Source: Candidatus Melainabacteria bacterium (GTDB lineage: Bacteria > Cyanobacteriota > Vampirovibrionia > Obscuribacterales > Obscuribacteraceae). From it: a stretch of DNA of 64,000 bases. The notes below the pieces were generated by a model. That model was not told where the DNA came from and made no database searches. It was given only the letters and a program-made list of their open reading frames with translations. Where the stretch lies: contig DAIDIP010000012.1 of NCBI GenBank assembly GCA_027451745.1, positions 1-64,000 on the forward strand, given 5' to 3'. Position 1 is the stretch's first letter. The number at the start of each line of letters is the position of its first letter. Of this stretch, positions 8,694-17,613 are shown in pieces. Position numbers and translations under genes: made by a program.

Positions 8694-8969
8694 ATGTCAA
8701 ATTTTAATCGATTCATTGAAGGACTTGCTATTGGTGGAGTGCTCGGTTTCTTCTGTGGAGTACTTTCTGCGCCCAAATCAGGTGCTGAATTACGCAAGCA
8801 ATTAGTGCATGAGTCTGAAGATTTATACAAACAAGCCACTGAGTCTATTACCGAAATAAAGTCTAAAACTAATGAAGCCATAGCTAATTTACAGGCTAAA
8901 GGCGAAGATCTCTTGAAAATGGCTTCTGAAAATATGCCAGGGAAAAAAGAACCTGTTGAACATAGTTAG
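8694..8969 (+). CDS. Second YtxH-domain protein
   Basis: A 91-residue paralogue of the protein at 7915-8283. It has a short Gly-rich membrane segment (FIEGLAIGGVLGFFCGVLS), the LSAPKSGAELRKQL signature and a helical tail (SITEIKSKTNEAIANLQAK). The start is ATG after AAGAGGTAAATGAA. It closes the YtxH-DUF948-YtxH set and precedes the pseudouridine synthase gene by 27 bp, so all may share a transcript. Such sets are thought to belong to envelope or stress functions; that is general association, not shown here. Confidence 0.82.
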   Translation: MSNFNRFIEGLAIGGVLGFFCGVLSAPKSGAELRKQLVHESEDLYKQATESITEIKSKTNEAIANLQAKGEDLLKMASENMPGKKEPVEHS

Positions 8970-8996
8970 TCAAATATCAAAAGCTGACCGAGGGCT

Positions 8997-9764
8997 ATGA
9001 CATATAAAGTTATGCCACTAAAGCGGTCTGCGGCAAATAATAAAGTACGTTTGAATAAAGCCATTGCTGATTGTGGACTTTGTTCACGCCGGGCAGCTGA
9101 TAAGCTTATTTCCGAAGGTAAAGTTAAAGTTAACGGCAGAATAGTTGTTGACTTTAGTGTATTAGTTGATCCTAAAAGTGATCGATTAGTGGTGGCAGGG
9201 AAAAAAATTTCTGCCGTTGAACATCAATACGTTATTCTTCACAAGCCAAAATCTATTGTCAGTACTTGCCAAGATGAATTTCGTCGCAAAAATATTCTTG
9301 ATTTATTACCTCGCGATCTCCGTCATCTCAAACCGGCTGGGCGACTCGACTATGATTCTTCCGGACTGCTCTTGCTTACCAATGACGGTGCTTTAATTAA
9401 TAAACTTACTCACCCTACTCATGGTGTGGAAAAAACTTATCAGGTAACAGTTGCTGGTAAACTTACAGCCCAAGCTATGGATCAGCTTAAGTCGGGCATG
9501 GATTTAAAAGAAGCCAAAACTAAATCAGCACAAGTTCGTCTTATAAAAGATGACGAGAGACAATCGATTATCGAAATAGCTATTAAAGAGGGCAAAAATA
9601 GACAGATTAGAAGAATGTGTGCCCAACTAGGTTTACCTGTAGTGGCATTAGTCAGAACTGCTGTTAGTAAGTTACAATTAGGAGGTCTTGCTGAAGGCAA
9701 GTGGAGACATTTAACCAAAGAAGAATTAATCCGCCTGCAAAAGGAAATAAAAGCTGGTAGTTAG
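8997..9764 (+). CDS. rluB: 16S/23S rRNA pseudouridine synthase, RsuA/RluB family
   Basis: Converts a specific uridine in rRNA to pseudouridine. An N-terminal S4 RNA-binding domain (about 18-75) contains VRLNKAIADCGLCSRRAADK and VKVNGR. The catalytic domain holds GRLDYDSSGLLLLTNDG with the nucleophilic Asp, and KEGKNRQIRRMCAQLG near the C-terminus. The 255-residue length fits the family. RluB (23S) is the commoner member in this type of genome, but RsuA cannot be excluded by motif alone. The ATG has GAGGG 8 bp upstream. It is separated from the RodZ-like gene by 7 bp, so the two are likely one operon. Confidence 0.9.
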   Translation: MTYKVMPLKRSAANNKVRLNKAIADCGLCSRRAADKLISEGKVKVNGRIVVDFSVLVDPKSDRLVVAGKKISAVEHQYVILHKPKSIVSTCQDEFRRKNILDLLPRDLRHLKPAGRLDYDSSGLLLLTNDGALINKLTHPTHGVEKTYQVTVAGKLTAQAMDQLKSGMDLKEAKTKSAQVRLIKDDERQSIIEIAIKEGKNRQIRRMCAQLGLPVVALVRTAVSKLQLGGLAEGKWRHLTKEELIRLQKEIKAGS

Positions 9765-9771
9765 AGAAGCA

Positions 9772-10905
9772 ATGAGTTTAGAAGAAATAGGACAAAAACT
9801 AAAATCAGCGCGTGACGGCTCTGGGTTGTCTCTTTCGCAAATTCAGGAAAAGACAAAAATACCGTTCAGTCATTTATCGGCTATCGACTCTGGCAATTTT
9901 GATGACCTACCAGAACCCGTTTATGTGTCCGGCTTTATCAAAAGATATGCTGAATGTGTTGGTTTAGACGGTCAAGAATTAGCAGATGAATACCGGACTG
10001 AAATAGAAGGCCCATCTACAAAGCCACAAAAGGGTTTTGGTCTTAGAGTTCCCAAAAGAAATAATGGTAACAATGCACCCCCGGCTACATATTATAGCCG
10101 TCCACCCATTGAACATTCAGCACCTAATCTAATTAAACTTATTCCCTTTTATGCTTTGTGGATCATTTTGATTTTAGGCTTGATTATTTATTTGGTTAAT
10201 AGGCAAGGGGCAATTGATTTATCTCAACAAGATTCGGCCTTGCTTACACTCAAACAATCAACTGCAGGAGTCAATCCTGGCAAGAATAACTCAGGACAAA
10301 ATAATCAAGCAGGTAATGATTCTGCAGATAAACAAAGCGACACTGTCTCTTCAGGACAAGAAACCTCATCTGATAATGACACTTCGCATATAATCCTTAA
10401 AGCAAAAAATCACGTCTGGGTTGAAGTAAAGGCTATAAGTAGTGGTGAAGCTTTATTTAATGGATTTATGGAAGCTGGAGATAGTCACGACTTTTCCGAT
10501 AAAGAGGGTTTTCGTATAAGAGCAGGTAACGGTGGTAATGTTCTAATTACTTCTGCTGGTAAAACTGAACCTTTTGGATTAGCTGGAAAAATAACTGAAA
10601 AAACTTTTGCTAGTGGCAAAGCCAATCAAGTTGCTGAAAGTCAAACATCAACCGTGAGTCAATCTACAGAGTCAGCACCTTCGACTGTTCATAAAAAAGC
10701 CACTCCAGACGGTGTCTCTGCACAAATAAAAAAGCCCACTGCTGATTCCATCACCACAGTAGCACCTACCAAAAAGCCAGCTATTGCTAGTACAAATAAA
10801 GCGCATCCAAGCCATGACAATACTGCTCATGAAAATGGCGAAGGCGGCGACAACAACAGCCAAAACGGCAAGGGCATAGATGTTCCTTATCGTTATTCTG
10901 AATAA
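9772..10905 (+). CDS. RodZ-like protein: cytoplasmic helix-turn-helix, one membrane segment, DUF4115
   Basis: Probable cell-shape or division scaffold of the RodZ type. Residues 1-70 form the helix-turn-helix domain typical of RodZ (EIGQKLKSARDGSGLSLSQI, then the PVYVSGFIKRYAE block). A basic/Pro-rich linker precedes one membrane helix at about 120-143 (LIPFYALWIILILGLIIYLV). A Ser/Asn/Gln-rich linker leads to a DUF4115 domain at about 205-275 (VWVEVKAISSGEALFNGFME). The tail of 100 residues is Ser/Thr/Pro/Lys-rich and of low complexity. In RodZ the HTH binds MreB in the cytoplasm; whether this copy does so is inferred. No mreB is in the window. The start is ATG, 7 bp after the preceding gene. 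Confidence 0.85.
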   Translation: MSLEEIGQKLKSARDGSGLSLSQIQEKTKIPFSHLSAIDSGNFDDLPEPVYVSGFIKRYAECVGLDGQELADEYRTEIEGPSTKPQKGFGLRVPKRNNGNNAPPATYYSRPPIEHSAPNLIKLIPFYALWIILILGLIIYLVNRQGAIDLSQQDSALLTLKQSTAGVNPGKNNSGQNNQAGNDSADKQSDTVSSGQETSSDNDTSHIILKAKNHVWVEVKAISSGEALFNGFMEAGDSHDFSDKEGFRIRAGNGGNVLITSAGKTEPFGLAGKITEKTFASGKANQVAESQTSTVSQSTESAPSTVHKKATPDGVSAQIKKPTADSITTVAPTKKPAIASTNKAHPSHDNTAHENGEGGDNNSQNGKGIDVPYRYSE

Positions 10906-10998
10906 TTGCTCATTGTTAAAGACTATAAGCAAAAGGTAAACTCTCTCCATGAGTTGTCAGCAATATAGTACTATTAATGACTTAAGGAGAACGTTACC

Positions 10999-12366
10999 TT
11001 GTATCAACCCAAAATTGGTGTTATCTCATTAGGCTGTCCAAAAAATACAGCTGACACAGAAGTAATGCTGGGTCTTTTAAACGAAGCCGGCTTTCCTGTC
11101 ACTTTTGATGAGCAAGAAGCTGATATTTGTCTCATCAATACTTGTTCATTTATAGGTGAGGCTCGAAAAGAGTCAGTGCGTACTTTGGTTGAATTAGCTG
11201 AAGAAGGAAAAGAATTAGTTATTGCCGGCTGCCTAGCTCAGCACTATAAAGATGATTTGCTTAAAGAAATTCCTGAAGCAAGAGCATTAATTGGTACTGG
11301 TGATATCCATAAAGTGGTTGAAGTTATAACTGCTATTGCCGAGGATAAAAAATTACGGATAAATGCTGTAAGCGACAAGCCTACATATATTACTGAAGAC
11401 TTGTTGCCGCGCATGTCGACAAATCTTGGTCCATTTGCTTATCTAAAAATAGCCGAAGGCTGTAATCATACCTGCAGCTTCTGCATCATTCCGCAATTGC
11501 GCGGTAAATTCCGTTCTCGTTCTATAGAATCATTAGTTGAAGAAGCAAAAGTACTTGTAAAAAATGGCGCTCGTGAAATTATTCTTGTTTCTCAAGATAC
11601 AACTTATTATGGTTTAGATATTTATGAACGCCAAGCTTTACCTGATTTGCTGGAGGCTTTGCATGATATTGAAGATTTGCAGTGGATAAGAATCATGTAT
11701 GCGTATCCTACCGAAGTAAACGAAAAGCTTTTGGAAACAATAGCTAAATTACCAAAAGTAGTTAAATATATTGATATTCCCCTTCAACACAGTCATCCTG
11801 AAGTGCTTTCGCAAATGGCTCGCCCTCTCAATCCAGAAAGGGTTGTAGAAAAGATTCGCAAGCACTTGCCAGGTGTACGTATACGTACAACATTTATTGT
11901 TGGTTTCCCTGGTGAAACAGATGAACACTATGAGCACTTGCTTGAATTCATAAAAACACATCGTTTTGATCGTTTGGGTGTATTTACATATTCACGCGAA
12001 ATGGAAGTACCAAGCGGACATATGGATAATCAAGTTAAAGAATCAGTGAAAAAATCTCGTCGAGCTGAAATTATGAAAGCCCAGCATGAAATAGCTGCTG
12101 AGCTTAATGCAAAACTTGTTGGAATAACTATTCCAGTATTAGTAGAAGAATATGATAGCGAGCGTGAATTATACAAAGGACGCACAGCTTGGGATGCTCC
12201 TCAAATTGACAATCAGGTTTATGTACAAGACCCTGATCAGACTGTCACCGTGGGTGATATCGTCATGGTTAAAATAGACAATGCTGAACCTTACGATCTT
12301 TATGGAAATGTTGCCAACGAACCCTTAATCGTTAGAAAACACAATCGTCAAGTAACAGCAGTATGA
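10999..12366 (+). CDS. rimO: Ribosomal protein uS12 methylthiotransferase
   Basis: Radical-SAM enzyme that adds a methylthio group to an Asp of ribosomal protein S12. The N-terminal MTTase domain carries three cysteines for the second cluster (Cys13 in SLGCPKN, Cys49 in INTCSF, Cys78 in AGCLAQ). The radical-SAM CxxxCxxC is GCNHTCSFCIIP (Cys155, 159, 162). The C-terminal TRAM domain is present (about 385-445). SLGCPKN together with IPLQHSHPEVLSQMARP separates RimO from MiaB. The start is TTG at 10999, supported by AAGGAG at 10984-10989. Length (455) is normal. The end lies 12 bp from a convergent J-domain gene. Confidence 0.96.
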   Translation: MYQPKIGVISLGCPKNTADTEVMLGLLNEAGFPVTFDEQEADICLINTCSFIGEARKESVRTLVELAEEGKELVIAGCLAQHYKDDLLKEIPEARALIGTGDIHKVVEVITAIAEDKKLRINAVSDKPTYITEDLLPRMSTNLGPFAYLKIAEGCNHTCSFCIIPQLRGKFRSRSIESLVEEAKVLVKNGAREIILVSQDTTYYGLDIYERQALPDLLEALHDIEDLQWIRIMYAYPTEVNEKLLETIAKLPKVVKYIDIPLQHSHPEVLSQMARPLNPERVVEKIRKHLPGVRIRTTFIVGFPGETDEHYEHLLEFIKTHRFDRLGVFTYSREMEVPSGHMDNQVKESVKKSRRAEIMKAQHEIAAELNAKLVGITIPVLVEEYDSERELYKGRTAWDAPQIDNQVYVQDPDQTVTVGDIVMVKIDNAEPYDLYGNVANEPLIVRKHNRQVTAV

Positions 12367-12378
12367 TTTCTACCGGTT

Positions 12379-13050
12379 TTAAGACCGTGTCAGGCTGAAT
12401 GCTTGTTTAGATAAATTACTAGACTCTTTAAACAGGTTATCTGCCATTGACAGATGGTTATAATCATAATTGCCGCAAAAATATCGTAATTCTTCCAATC
12501 CGTCAGCTGCTTGGGCAATTGAATATCTCATCATCAATTCAGCTGCTGATAATGAACTTGGGGCTGCTTGTCTCGTCATACTCTGCGAAGCTACAAGTAA
12601 TGTCGACTCGACTTCGTCTATATAGCGTTCAAATTCATCAACCAGATTTTGATCATATATATCTTGAGAGAGTTCAGCTAATTGTTTTTTGTATTTTGAA
12701 AGGATGCGATTTATTCTTTGTCTTGCTGGATAAAAGACTTTAGCTAAATATTGTTCTCTTTGTTCAAGAGAGTTTTCTAATGAAAGCTTAACAACCTTGC
12801 CTTTACCGTTTACACCAATCAAAGAATCATATGCCGCTCTTTTAGACTTGTCTTTGAGTGTTTCATAAGCTTCATTCAGTTTTGCCGTTTGTTGCGTGGC
12901 ATTTTCAATCTGATGTGGTGTCAGTTTCTTATGACCAATATCTGGATGGACACTTTTTACCAAAGTCCGATAAGCAAGCTTTATTTCTAAGCTACTTACT
13001 GCAGGTTCAAGTCCCAGAACTTGATAGTATGTATGTTTGTGTACCGACAT
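12379..13050 (-). CDS. J-domain protein with a helical C-terminal region
   Basis: DnaJ-type co-chaperone of 223 residues. The J domain occupies about residues 5-75 (TYYQVLGLEPAVSSLEIKLA) and has the catalytic HPD in KSVHPDIGHK and the end block LNEAYETLKDKSKRAAYD. It lacks the Gly/Phe region and zinc fingers of true DnaJ. The remaining 140 residues are predicted helical, with no recognised domain (YKKQLAELSQDIYDQNLVDE). It would stimulate a DnaK ATPase towards a particular client through the C-terminal part; the client is unknown. No dnaK is in the window. A second J-domain protein is at 15734-16435. The gene is convergent with rimO. Confidence 0.88.
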   Translation of the reverse strand: MSVHKHTYYQVLGLEPAVSSLEIKLAYRTLVKSVHPDIGHKKLTPHQIENATQQTAKLNEAYETLKDKSKRAAYDSLIGVNGKGKVVKLSLENSLEQREQYLAKVFYPARQRINRILSKYKKQLAELSQDIYDQNLVDEFERYIDEVESTLLVASQSMTRQAAPSSLSAAELMMRYSIAQAADGLEELRYFCGNYDYNHLSMADNLFKESSNLSKQAFSLTRS

Positions 13051-13153
13051 TTTTTAATTCATCACTGATTCGGGGTCTTTTTCTTCTATTTTATCCTCTG
13101 TCCGTATACAATCACAAAACCTCTGCTGTTATTTAGGAAACAAATCTCCCCAT

Positions 13154-13603
13154 ATGAATTGTCCCTTTTGTAATCATCAAGATTCACGCGTATTAGAATC
13201 CAGGCTCAGCCAAGAGAATTCAATTCGCCGACGTCGTGAATGCGAAAACTGTGGCAAACGCTTCACCACATACGAGCGACTTGAAGCAATGCAAACACTT
13301 ATCATAAAACGCTCAGGTAGACGCGAGCCCTACGCTAGAGAAAAGTTCCGCGCTGGTATTGTCAGGGCCGGTATAAAAACTACTATTACAGCCGATCAAA
13401 TTGATGAATTAGTTGATTCTGTAGAGAATGAATTAGCGACATTGAATAAGCAAGAAGTTAAATCTAGTTTTTTAGGCGAATTGGCTCTTGCTCGATTGAA
13501 AAACCTCGATCAAGTGGCTTATGTTCGTTTTGCGTCAGTTTATCGCCAGTTTAAATCAATTAAAGACTTCATCGAAGAATTAAAAGTATTACAAAAGCAG
13601 TGA
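13154..13603 (+). CDS. nrdR: Transcriptional repressor NrdR
   Basis: Zinc-ribbon/ATP-cone repressor of ribonucleotide reductase genes. It is recognised by the start MNCPFCNHQDSRVLESR with Cys3/Cys6 and the second pair in RECENCGKRFTTYERLE. An ATP-cone domain follows from about residue 48 (LIIKRSGRREPYAREKF). The 149-residue length is standard. Regulation in the family responds to ATP/dATP binding in the cone. It lies between a divergent J-domain gene and rplS. A weak inverted repeat (AAGCAAG/CTTGCTT, 13623-13650) lies just after the stop. Confidence 0.97.
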   Translation: MNCPFCNHQDSRVLESRLSQENSIRRRRECENCGKRFTTYERLEAMQTLIIKRSGRREPYAREKFRAGIVRAGIKTTITADQIDELVDSVENELATLNKQEVKSSFLGELALARLKNLDQVAYVRFASVYRQFKSIKDFIEELKVLQKQ

Positions 13604-13706
13604 CAATTTGATGATATTCATTAAGCAAGAATGATCATCTGACCTTGCTTTATAAGCTCTGTGTTATCATTACAAGCCTCTGTAGTATATATTTGGGAAA
13701 TTAGCC

Positions 13707-14114
13707 ATGAATCAAGTCATTGCCGAAATTGAAGCCGGCTTGCTGAAAAAAAACCTGCCATCGCTCGAAGTAGGCGATACAGTCAAAGTATTCGTCAAAA
13801 TTAAAGAGGGCGGAAAAGAACGCACCCAAGGTTATGAAGGGGTTGTCATCAAGCAGCGTGGTTGCGGCTTAGGTAAGACAATCACTGTCCGCCGTGTATT
13901 CCAAGGTGTTGGCATTGAAAGAGTATTTTTGCTTCATTCGCCTCGTGTAGAAAAGATTGCTGTCCAGCGTAAAGGACATGTGCGCCGAGCCAAGCTTTAC
14001 TATTTGCGTAAGCGTTCCGGCAAAGCAACTCGTATTCGCGAAATAGCTCAAGAAAAGCAAGCTGTTGCAACGGCTGCCCCTGAAAATTTCGAAAATCCTC
14101 CAGCCTCAGCCTAA
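13707..14114 (+). CDS. rplS: 50S ribosomal protein L19
   Basis: Large-subunit ribosomal protein bL19 near the 30S-50S interface. The 135 residues contain the family blocks VGDTVKVFVKIKEGGKERTQ, the YEGVVIK region and GVGIERVFLLHSPRVEKI, and a Lys/Arg-rich end (AKLYYLRKRSGKATRI). The last 20 residues are a non-conserved Ala/Pro-rich extension. It is followed by rbgA (31 bp) and rnhB, the same order seen in many Firmicutes and Cyanobacteria. The usual upstream partners (rpsP, rimM, trmD) are replaced here by nrdR. Confidence 0.97.
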   Translation: MNQVIAEIEAGLLKKNLPSLEVGDTVKVFVKIKEGGKERTQGYEGVVIKQRGCGLGKTITVRRVFQGVGIERVFLLHSPRVEKIAVQRKGHVRRAKLYYLRKRSGKATRIREIAQEKQAVATAAPENFENPPASA

Positions 14115-14145
14115 TTTGAATATAGTGAAATCTTAATTTGCTCTC

Positions 14146-14958
14146 ATGGTAATGTCTAATTGGCAAATTATTAGAGGGCAAATCAAATATATTGATTTGC
14201 TTATAGAAGTTTGTGATGCAAGGGCCCCTTATTCAAGCCGGCACCCCAAAGCAAAAGAGATTTTTGGCAGCAAGCCAATATTGCTGCTTTTGAATAAATC
14301 AGATCTTGCTGATAAAAAATATCTGGATAATGAGCTGGAGCAGCTCAATAAATTGCCAAATCAAAAAGCAATAGCCTTATCGCTTAAGTCAAAGCAGCAT
14401 AAGCAAACTATACTCAAAATCATTGAAGATCTCACTAAAGTAAAGCGCGAAGCATCTAAAAGAAAGGGTCTTAGTACAACCACAATTCGCATTTGTGTGG
14501 TGGGTATGCCTAATGTTGGTAAATCGAGCCTTATCAATTGGCTAATCGGTCACAAAAGAGCCAAAGTTGGTAATAAGCCAGGTATTACAAAAGGACCGCA
14601 ATGGATAAAAATTGATAAGGGCCTTGAGCTATTAGACACGCCAGGGGTTTTGCCAAGAGAAAATTTGGACAACAAAACTAGAACTAAGCTAGCCATTTTG
14701 AATTTATTAAAAGCTGCCCCCGATGAAACTGAGACTTTAGCCAATGAGTCTCTGACTTTTCTCAAAATTTATTATCCATTAGCAATAAAACAATATTTGG
14801 ACATATCTGAAGATGAGAATATAAATCTTGAGACACTGGCTCAGAAAAGAGGTTTTTTGAGCCCCGGGGGAAAGTATAATCTCAATAGAGCGGCTCACAC
14901 ATTACTTTTAGATCTTAATGATGGCAAATTAGGCGGAGTATTTTTAGACAGAGTCTGA
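14146..14958 (+). CDS. rbgA: Ribosome biogenesis GTPase YlqF/RbgA
   Basis: Circularly permuted GTPase needed for a late step of 50S subunit assembly. The G motifs occur in permuted order: G4 NKSD (LLLLNKSDLADK), then G1 VGMPNVGKSSLINWL, then G3 DTPGVLPRE. The N-terminal IRGQIKYIDLLIEVCDARAP block is characteristic. The C-terminal helical domain (about 180-270) is the RNA-contacting part in homologues. The start is ATG at 14146; an alternative ATG lies two codons on. The gene is placed between rplS and rnhB, consistent with a ribosome-related operon. Length (270) is typical. Confidence 0.94.
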   Translation: MVMSNWQIIRGQIKYIDLLIEVCDARAPYSSRHPKAKEIFGSKPILLLLNKSDLADKKYLDNELEQLNKLPNQKAIALSLKSKQHKQTILKIIEDLTKVKREASKRKGLSTTTIRICVVGMPNVGKSSLINWLIGHKRAKVGNKPGITKGPQWIKIDKGLELLDTPGVLPRENLDNKTRTKLAILNLLKAAPDETETLANESLTFLKIYYPLAIKQYLDISEDENINLETLAQKRGFLSPGGKYNLNRAAHTLLLDLNDGKLGGVFLDRV

Positions 14959-14990
14959 GTCTAATTAGAAATTTGTCAATTTGAATAAAT

Positions 14991-15731
14991 ATGCCAGTTA
15001 AAACAGTTATTGCCAAAAAAAATACAACAAAGAAGGCTGGTAAAAAAAGCAAGTCTGCTCTCAATTCTTTGCTGTCATTTGATCACACAGTTAGAAATTC
15101 CTATAAAGATGCAGCTGGGCATGTAACTATAATAGGGGTAGACGAAGTAGGTATTGGTTGCTTAGCTGGACCAGTTGTAGCTGCTGCTATTGTTCTTCCA
15201 CTAATTGAAACGAAGAGCAAATTTGCAAAAAGTCTTGCTAAACTCAATGATTCTAAAAAAGTTGATAAAGACACAAGGATAGAATTGGCTCAAACCTTAC
15301 GTGGGAATACTAGCTTTGGCATAGGCTCAGCATCTGTAGAAGAAATTGATCAATACAATATTTTGCAAGCCAGATTTATTGCTATGAAACGGGCAGTAAT
15401 TCAACTAATTGCCCAGATTGAAACTGTAAGTGAAATGCTCCTTCTTGTTGATGGCAATAAAAAAATTCCAGAGTGCAATTACGAACAAATGTGCATCATA
15501 CAGGGAGATTCACAGTCTGCCTCTATTGCTGCAGCTTCTATAATTGCTAAAGTTTTTCGCGATCAGCTTATGGAAGAGTTATCGCAAGGATATCCAGAAT
15601 ATCTTTGGCATCAAAATAAAGGCTATGGCTCTGCTGCTCACAGGCAAGCAATGACCAAGCATGGACTGACTGTCCATCATCGTCGCTCTTTCAATAGCAG
15701 CGCATACGAATTAGATGAGGATGAAGAATAA
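14991..15731 (+). CDS. rnhB: Ribonuclease HII
   Basis: Removes ribonucleotides misincorporated in DNA and RNA from RNA-DNA hybrids. The catalytic block is IIGVDEVGIGCLAGPVVAAA (the Asp-Glu pair), with a third Asp in LLVDGNKKIP and QGDSQSASIAAASIIAKV downstream. A Lys/Ala-rich N-terminal extension of about 30 residues (KKNTTKKAGKKSKS) precedes the domain and is not part of the core enzyme. That explains the 246 residues versus about 200 in E. coli. The stop is only 2 bp from the end of a convergent J-domain gene. Confidence 0.95.
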   Translation: MPVKTVIAKKNTTKKAGKKSKSALNSLLSFDHTVRNSYKDAAGHVTIIGVDEVGIGCLAGPVVAAAIVLPLIETKSKFAKSLAKLNDSKKVDKDTRIELAQTLRGNTSFGIGSASVEEIDQYNILQARFIAMKRAVIQLIAQIETVSEMLLLVDGNKKIPECNYEQMCIIQGDSQSASIAAASIIAKVFRDQLMEELSQGYPEYLWHQNKGYGSAAHRQAMTKHGLTVHHRRSFNSSAYELDEDEE

Positions 15732-15733
15732 AC

Positions 15734-16435
15734 CTATTTAGCAGGATTATTGCTTCCCGAAGCTTCAATTAATGCTCTTGTTTTTTCTTCAGTAGCACTG
15801 CCGCCACCTAACACTTGCGTTTTCGATAACTGTTCAGTCAGATAATCTACACCGCTAGCTGTAATCATGAAATTACGCTCGCCTACTTCTATATATCCCT
15901 TTTCTCGTAAATACCAAAGAGCAAATTCAACAACAGAAACAGTATCTATATTCAGGCAATCCATAAGCATTTTACCGGAGCCGCCCCCAGTTTGAGGTCG
16001 CTTACGACGTGCTTCTAGTAGTACTTGTAATACTGCTATACGCAGTTCTATTTCATCCCAGGTCAAATTAGTTTTGGGATTATGTGGTAATCCATCTTTT
16101 TTAAAGATTGGTGCAGCCGTAGCCTCAGTTTTATTGAGTTCTGACTTACGCTGGTCCATAAGCCCCAAACTAAGGTCATAAGCAGCCCGTTTGCCTTCAT
16201 CAGATAAAGTTCGCCAAGCCTCACTGATAATTCTAAATTTGTCGGCATTTCCGGTTTCACCATTATCAGGGTGATACATAGCTGCTAAAAAGCGATAAGC
16301 ATAACGGATGATTGTTGGATGCGCGTCACGATTTACTTGAAGAAGTTCGTAGAAATCTATATTTTCATCTTTAGGTTTGGGACCTGCTGGCGGAGGCATT
16401 TGTGGTTTGGCTGATGGTGGCGGTTGCCATGACAT
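15734..16435 (-). CDS. J-domain protein with a C-terminal winged-helix-like region
   Basis: Co-chaperone-like protein of 233 residues. A Pro-rich start (SWQPPPSAKPQMPPPAGP) precedes a J domain at about 28-95 (DFYELLQVNRDAHPTIIRYA), which has HPD in AAMYHPDNGETG and the closing SDEGKRAAYDLSLG. The C-terminal half contains MDCLNIDTVSVVEFALWYL and REKGYIEVGERNFMITASG, a pattern like a winged-helix domain. The ATG at 16435 is preferred to the TTG at 16441, since AAGGGGAA lies 6 bp before it. It starts 2 bp after the stop of the acyl-CoA dehydrogenase, so both are cotranscribed. The partnership is unexplained. Confidence 0.85.
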   Translation of the reverse strand: MSWQPPPSAKPQMPPPAGPKPKDENIDFYELLQVNRDAHPTIIRYAYRFLAAMYHPDNGETGNADKFRIISEAWRTLSDEGKRAAYDLSLGLMDQRKSELNKTEATAAPIFKKDGLPHNPKTNLTWDEIELRIAVLQVLLEARRKRPQTGGGSGKMLMDCLNIDTVSVVEFALWYLREKGYIEVGERNFMITASGVDYLTEQLSKTQVLGGGSATEEKTRALIEASGSNNPAK

Positions 16436-16437
16436 AT

Positions 16438-17613
16438 TCAATTCCCCTTCAATAACTGATTAGCAATAACAAGACGTTGGATCTCTGAGGTGCCCTCGTA
16501 TATTTCAGTAATCTTTGCATCTCGCATATATCGTTCGGCTGGATAATCACTTACATACCCATAACCGCCAAAGATTTGTACACATTTTACTGTGCTTCGC
16601 ATAGCTACTTCTGAGGCATAAAGTTTAGCTATGGCAGCTTCTTTAGTAAAGTGTAGCCCATTATCCTGAGCAATACTTGCATGATGCGTTAATAGTCGTG
16701 CTGCATCAATTTCTGTTTGCATTTCGGCAAACATCAATCTTATAGCTTCAAAATCACATATTCTTTGGCCAAAAGCCTCTCGTTCTTTGGCATAAGCCAA
16801 AGCGTGATTCCAGGCACCTTGTGCTATTCCTACTGCCTGAGCTGCAATACCTATTCTGCCACCATCAAGGGTGACCATGGCTACCTTAAAACCGTCACCA
16901 ATATTTCCTAGCATGTTTTCTTTAGGCACCGGTGTATTCTCAAAGATGATTTGACATGTAGATGATCCTTTTATACCTAACTTGTCTTCTAATTTACCGA
17001 ATGAAAAGCCCGCTGAACCTTTCTCCACAATCAATGCCACTAATCCTTTATGCTTTAATGCTCTATCAGTTTGAGCTATTACTAAGTAATAATCAGCCTC
17101 TTTGCCATTTGTTATCCAATTTTTTGCACCATTTAAAATAAAGTTGTCACCTTGTTCTTTCGCCATACAGGTTGCCGCTGCAGAGTCAGATCCAGAGCCA
17201 GGTTCAGATAAAGCAAAAGCCCCCATTTTTTCTCCTAAACAGAGCGGCTTCAATAGACGTTCTTTTTGTTGAGCGGAGCCAAAAATGAATACAGGTGTTG
17301 CGCATAAAGAAACATGAGCTGAGTACATGACTGACGTAGTAGCGCAAGCGGAAGCTAATTCTTCGACGACGATAGCATACGAAACATGGTCAAGCCCTGC
17401 TCCTCCATATTCTTCTGGAAAAGGCAAACCGACTAAACCTGACTGCACAAGAATCTCCCAATTTTCGCGCGGGAAACGATGGTTACGATCAATTTCAGCT
17501 GCTCTGGGTGCAAATTCTTTTTGGGCAATTTCCTTAACAGTAGCCTCTATCAGATTTTGCTCTTCTGAAAGATTAAAGGAAGGAATTTCATTTTTTTGGA
17601 CAGTAGTAGACAT
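16438..17613 (-). CDS. Acyl-CoA dehydrogenase
   Basis: FAD-dependent flavoprotein of the short/medium-chain acyl-CoA dehydrogenase family, catalysing alpha-beta dehydrogenation of an acyl-CoA. Signature blocks are GAFALSEPGSGSDSAA (flavin/substrate loop) and the C-terminal YMRDAKITEIYEGTSEIQRL, with the catalytic Glu in IYEGTSE. A FGGYGYVSDYPAERY block precedes it. The 391 residues are standard. Substrate chain length cannot be read reliably; butyryl-, medium- and branched-chain enzymes look alike here. No other beta-oxidation or electron-transfer flavoprotein gene is nearby. The gene heads a two-gene unit with the J-domain protein. Confidence 0.93.
   Translation of the reverse strand: MSTTVQKNEIPSFNLSEEQNLIEATVKEIAQKEFAPRAAEIDRNHRFPRENWEILVQSGLVGLPFPEEYGGAGLDHVSYAIVVEELASACATTSVMYSAHVSLCATPVFIFGSAQQKERLLKPLCLGEKMGAFALSEPGSGSDSAAATCMAKEQGDNFILNGAKNWITNGKEADYYLVIAQTDRALKHKGLVALIVEKGSAGFSFGKLEDKLGIKGSSTCQIIFENTPVPKENMLGNIGDGFKVAMVTLDGGRIGIAAQAVGIAQGAWNHALAYAKEREAFGQRICDFEAIRLMFAEMQTEIDAARLLTHHASIAQDNGLHFTKEAAIAKLYASEVAMRSTVKCVQIFGGYGYVSDYPAERYMRDAKITEIYEGTSEIQRLVIANQLLKGN

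Noticed and set aside
8291-8881. 196-codon minus-strand open frame
   Set aside because: It lies wholly opposite two well-supported genes (DUF948-like and YtxH) and has no family features.
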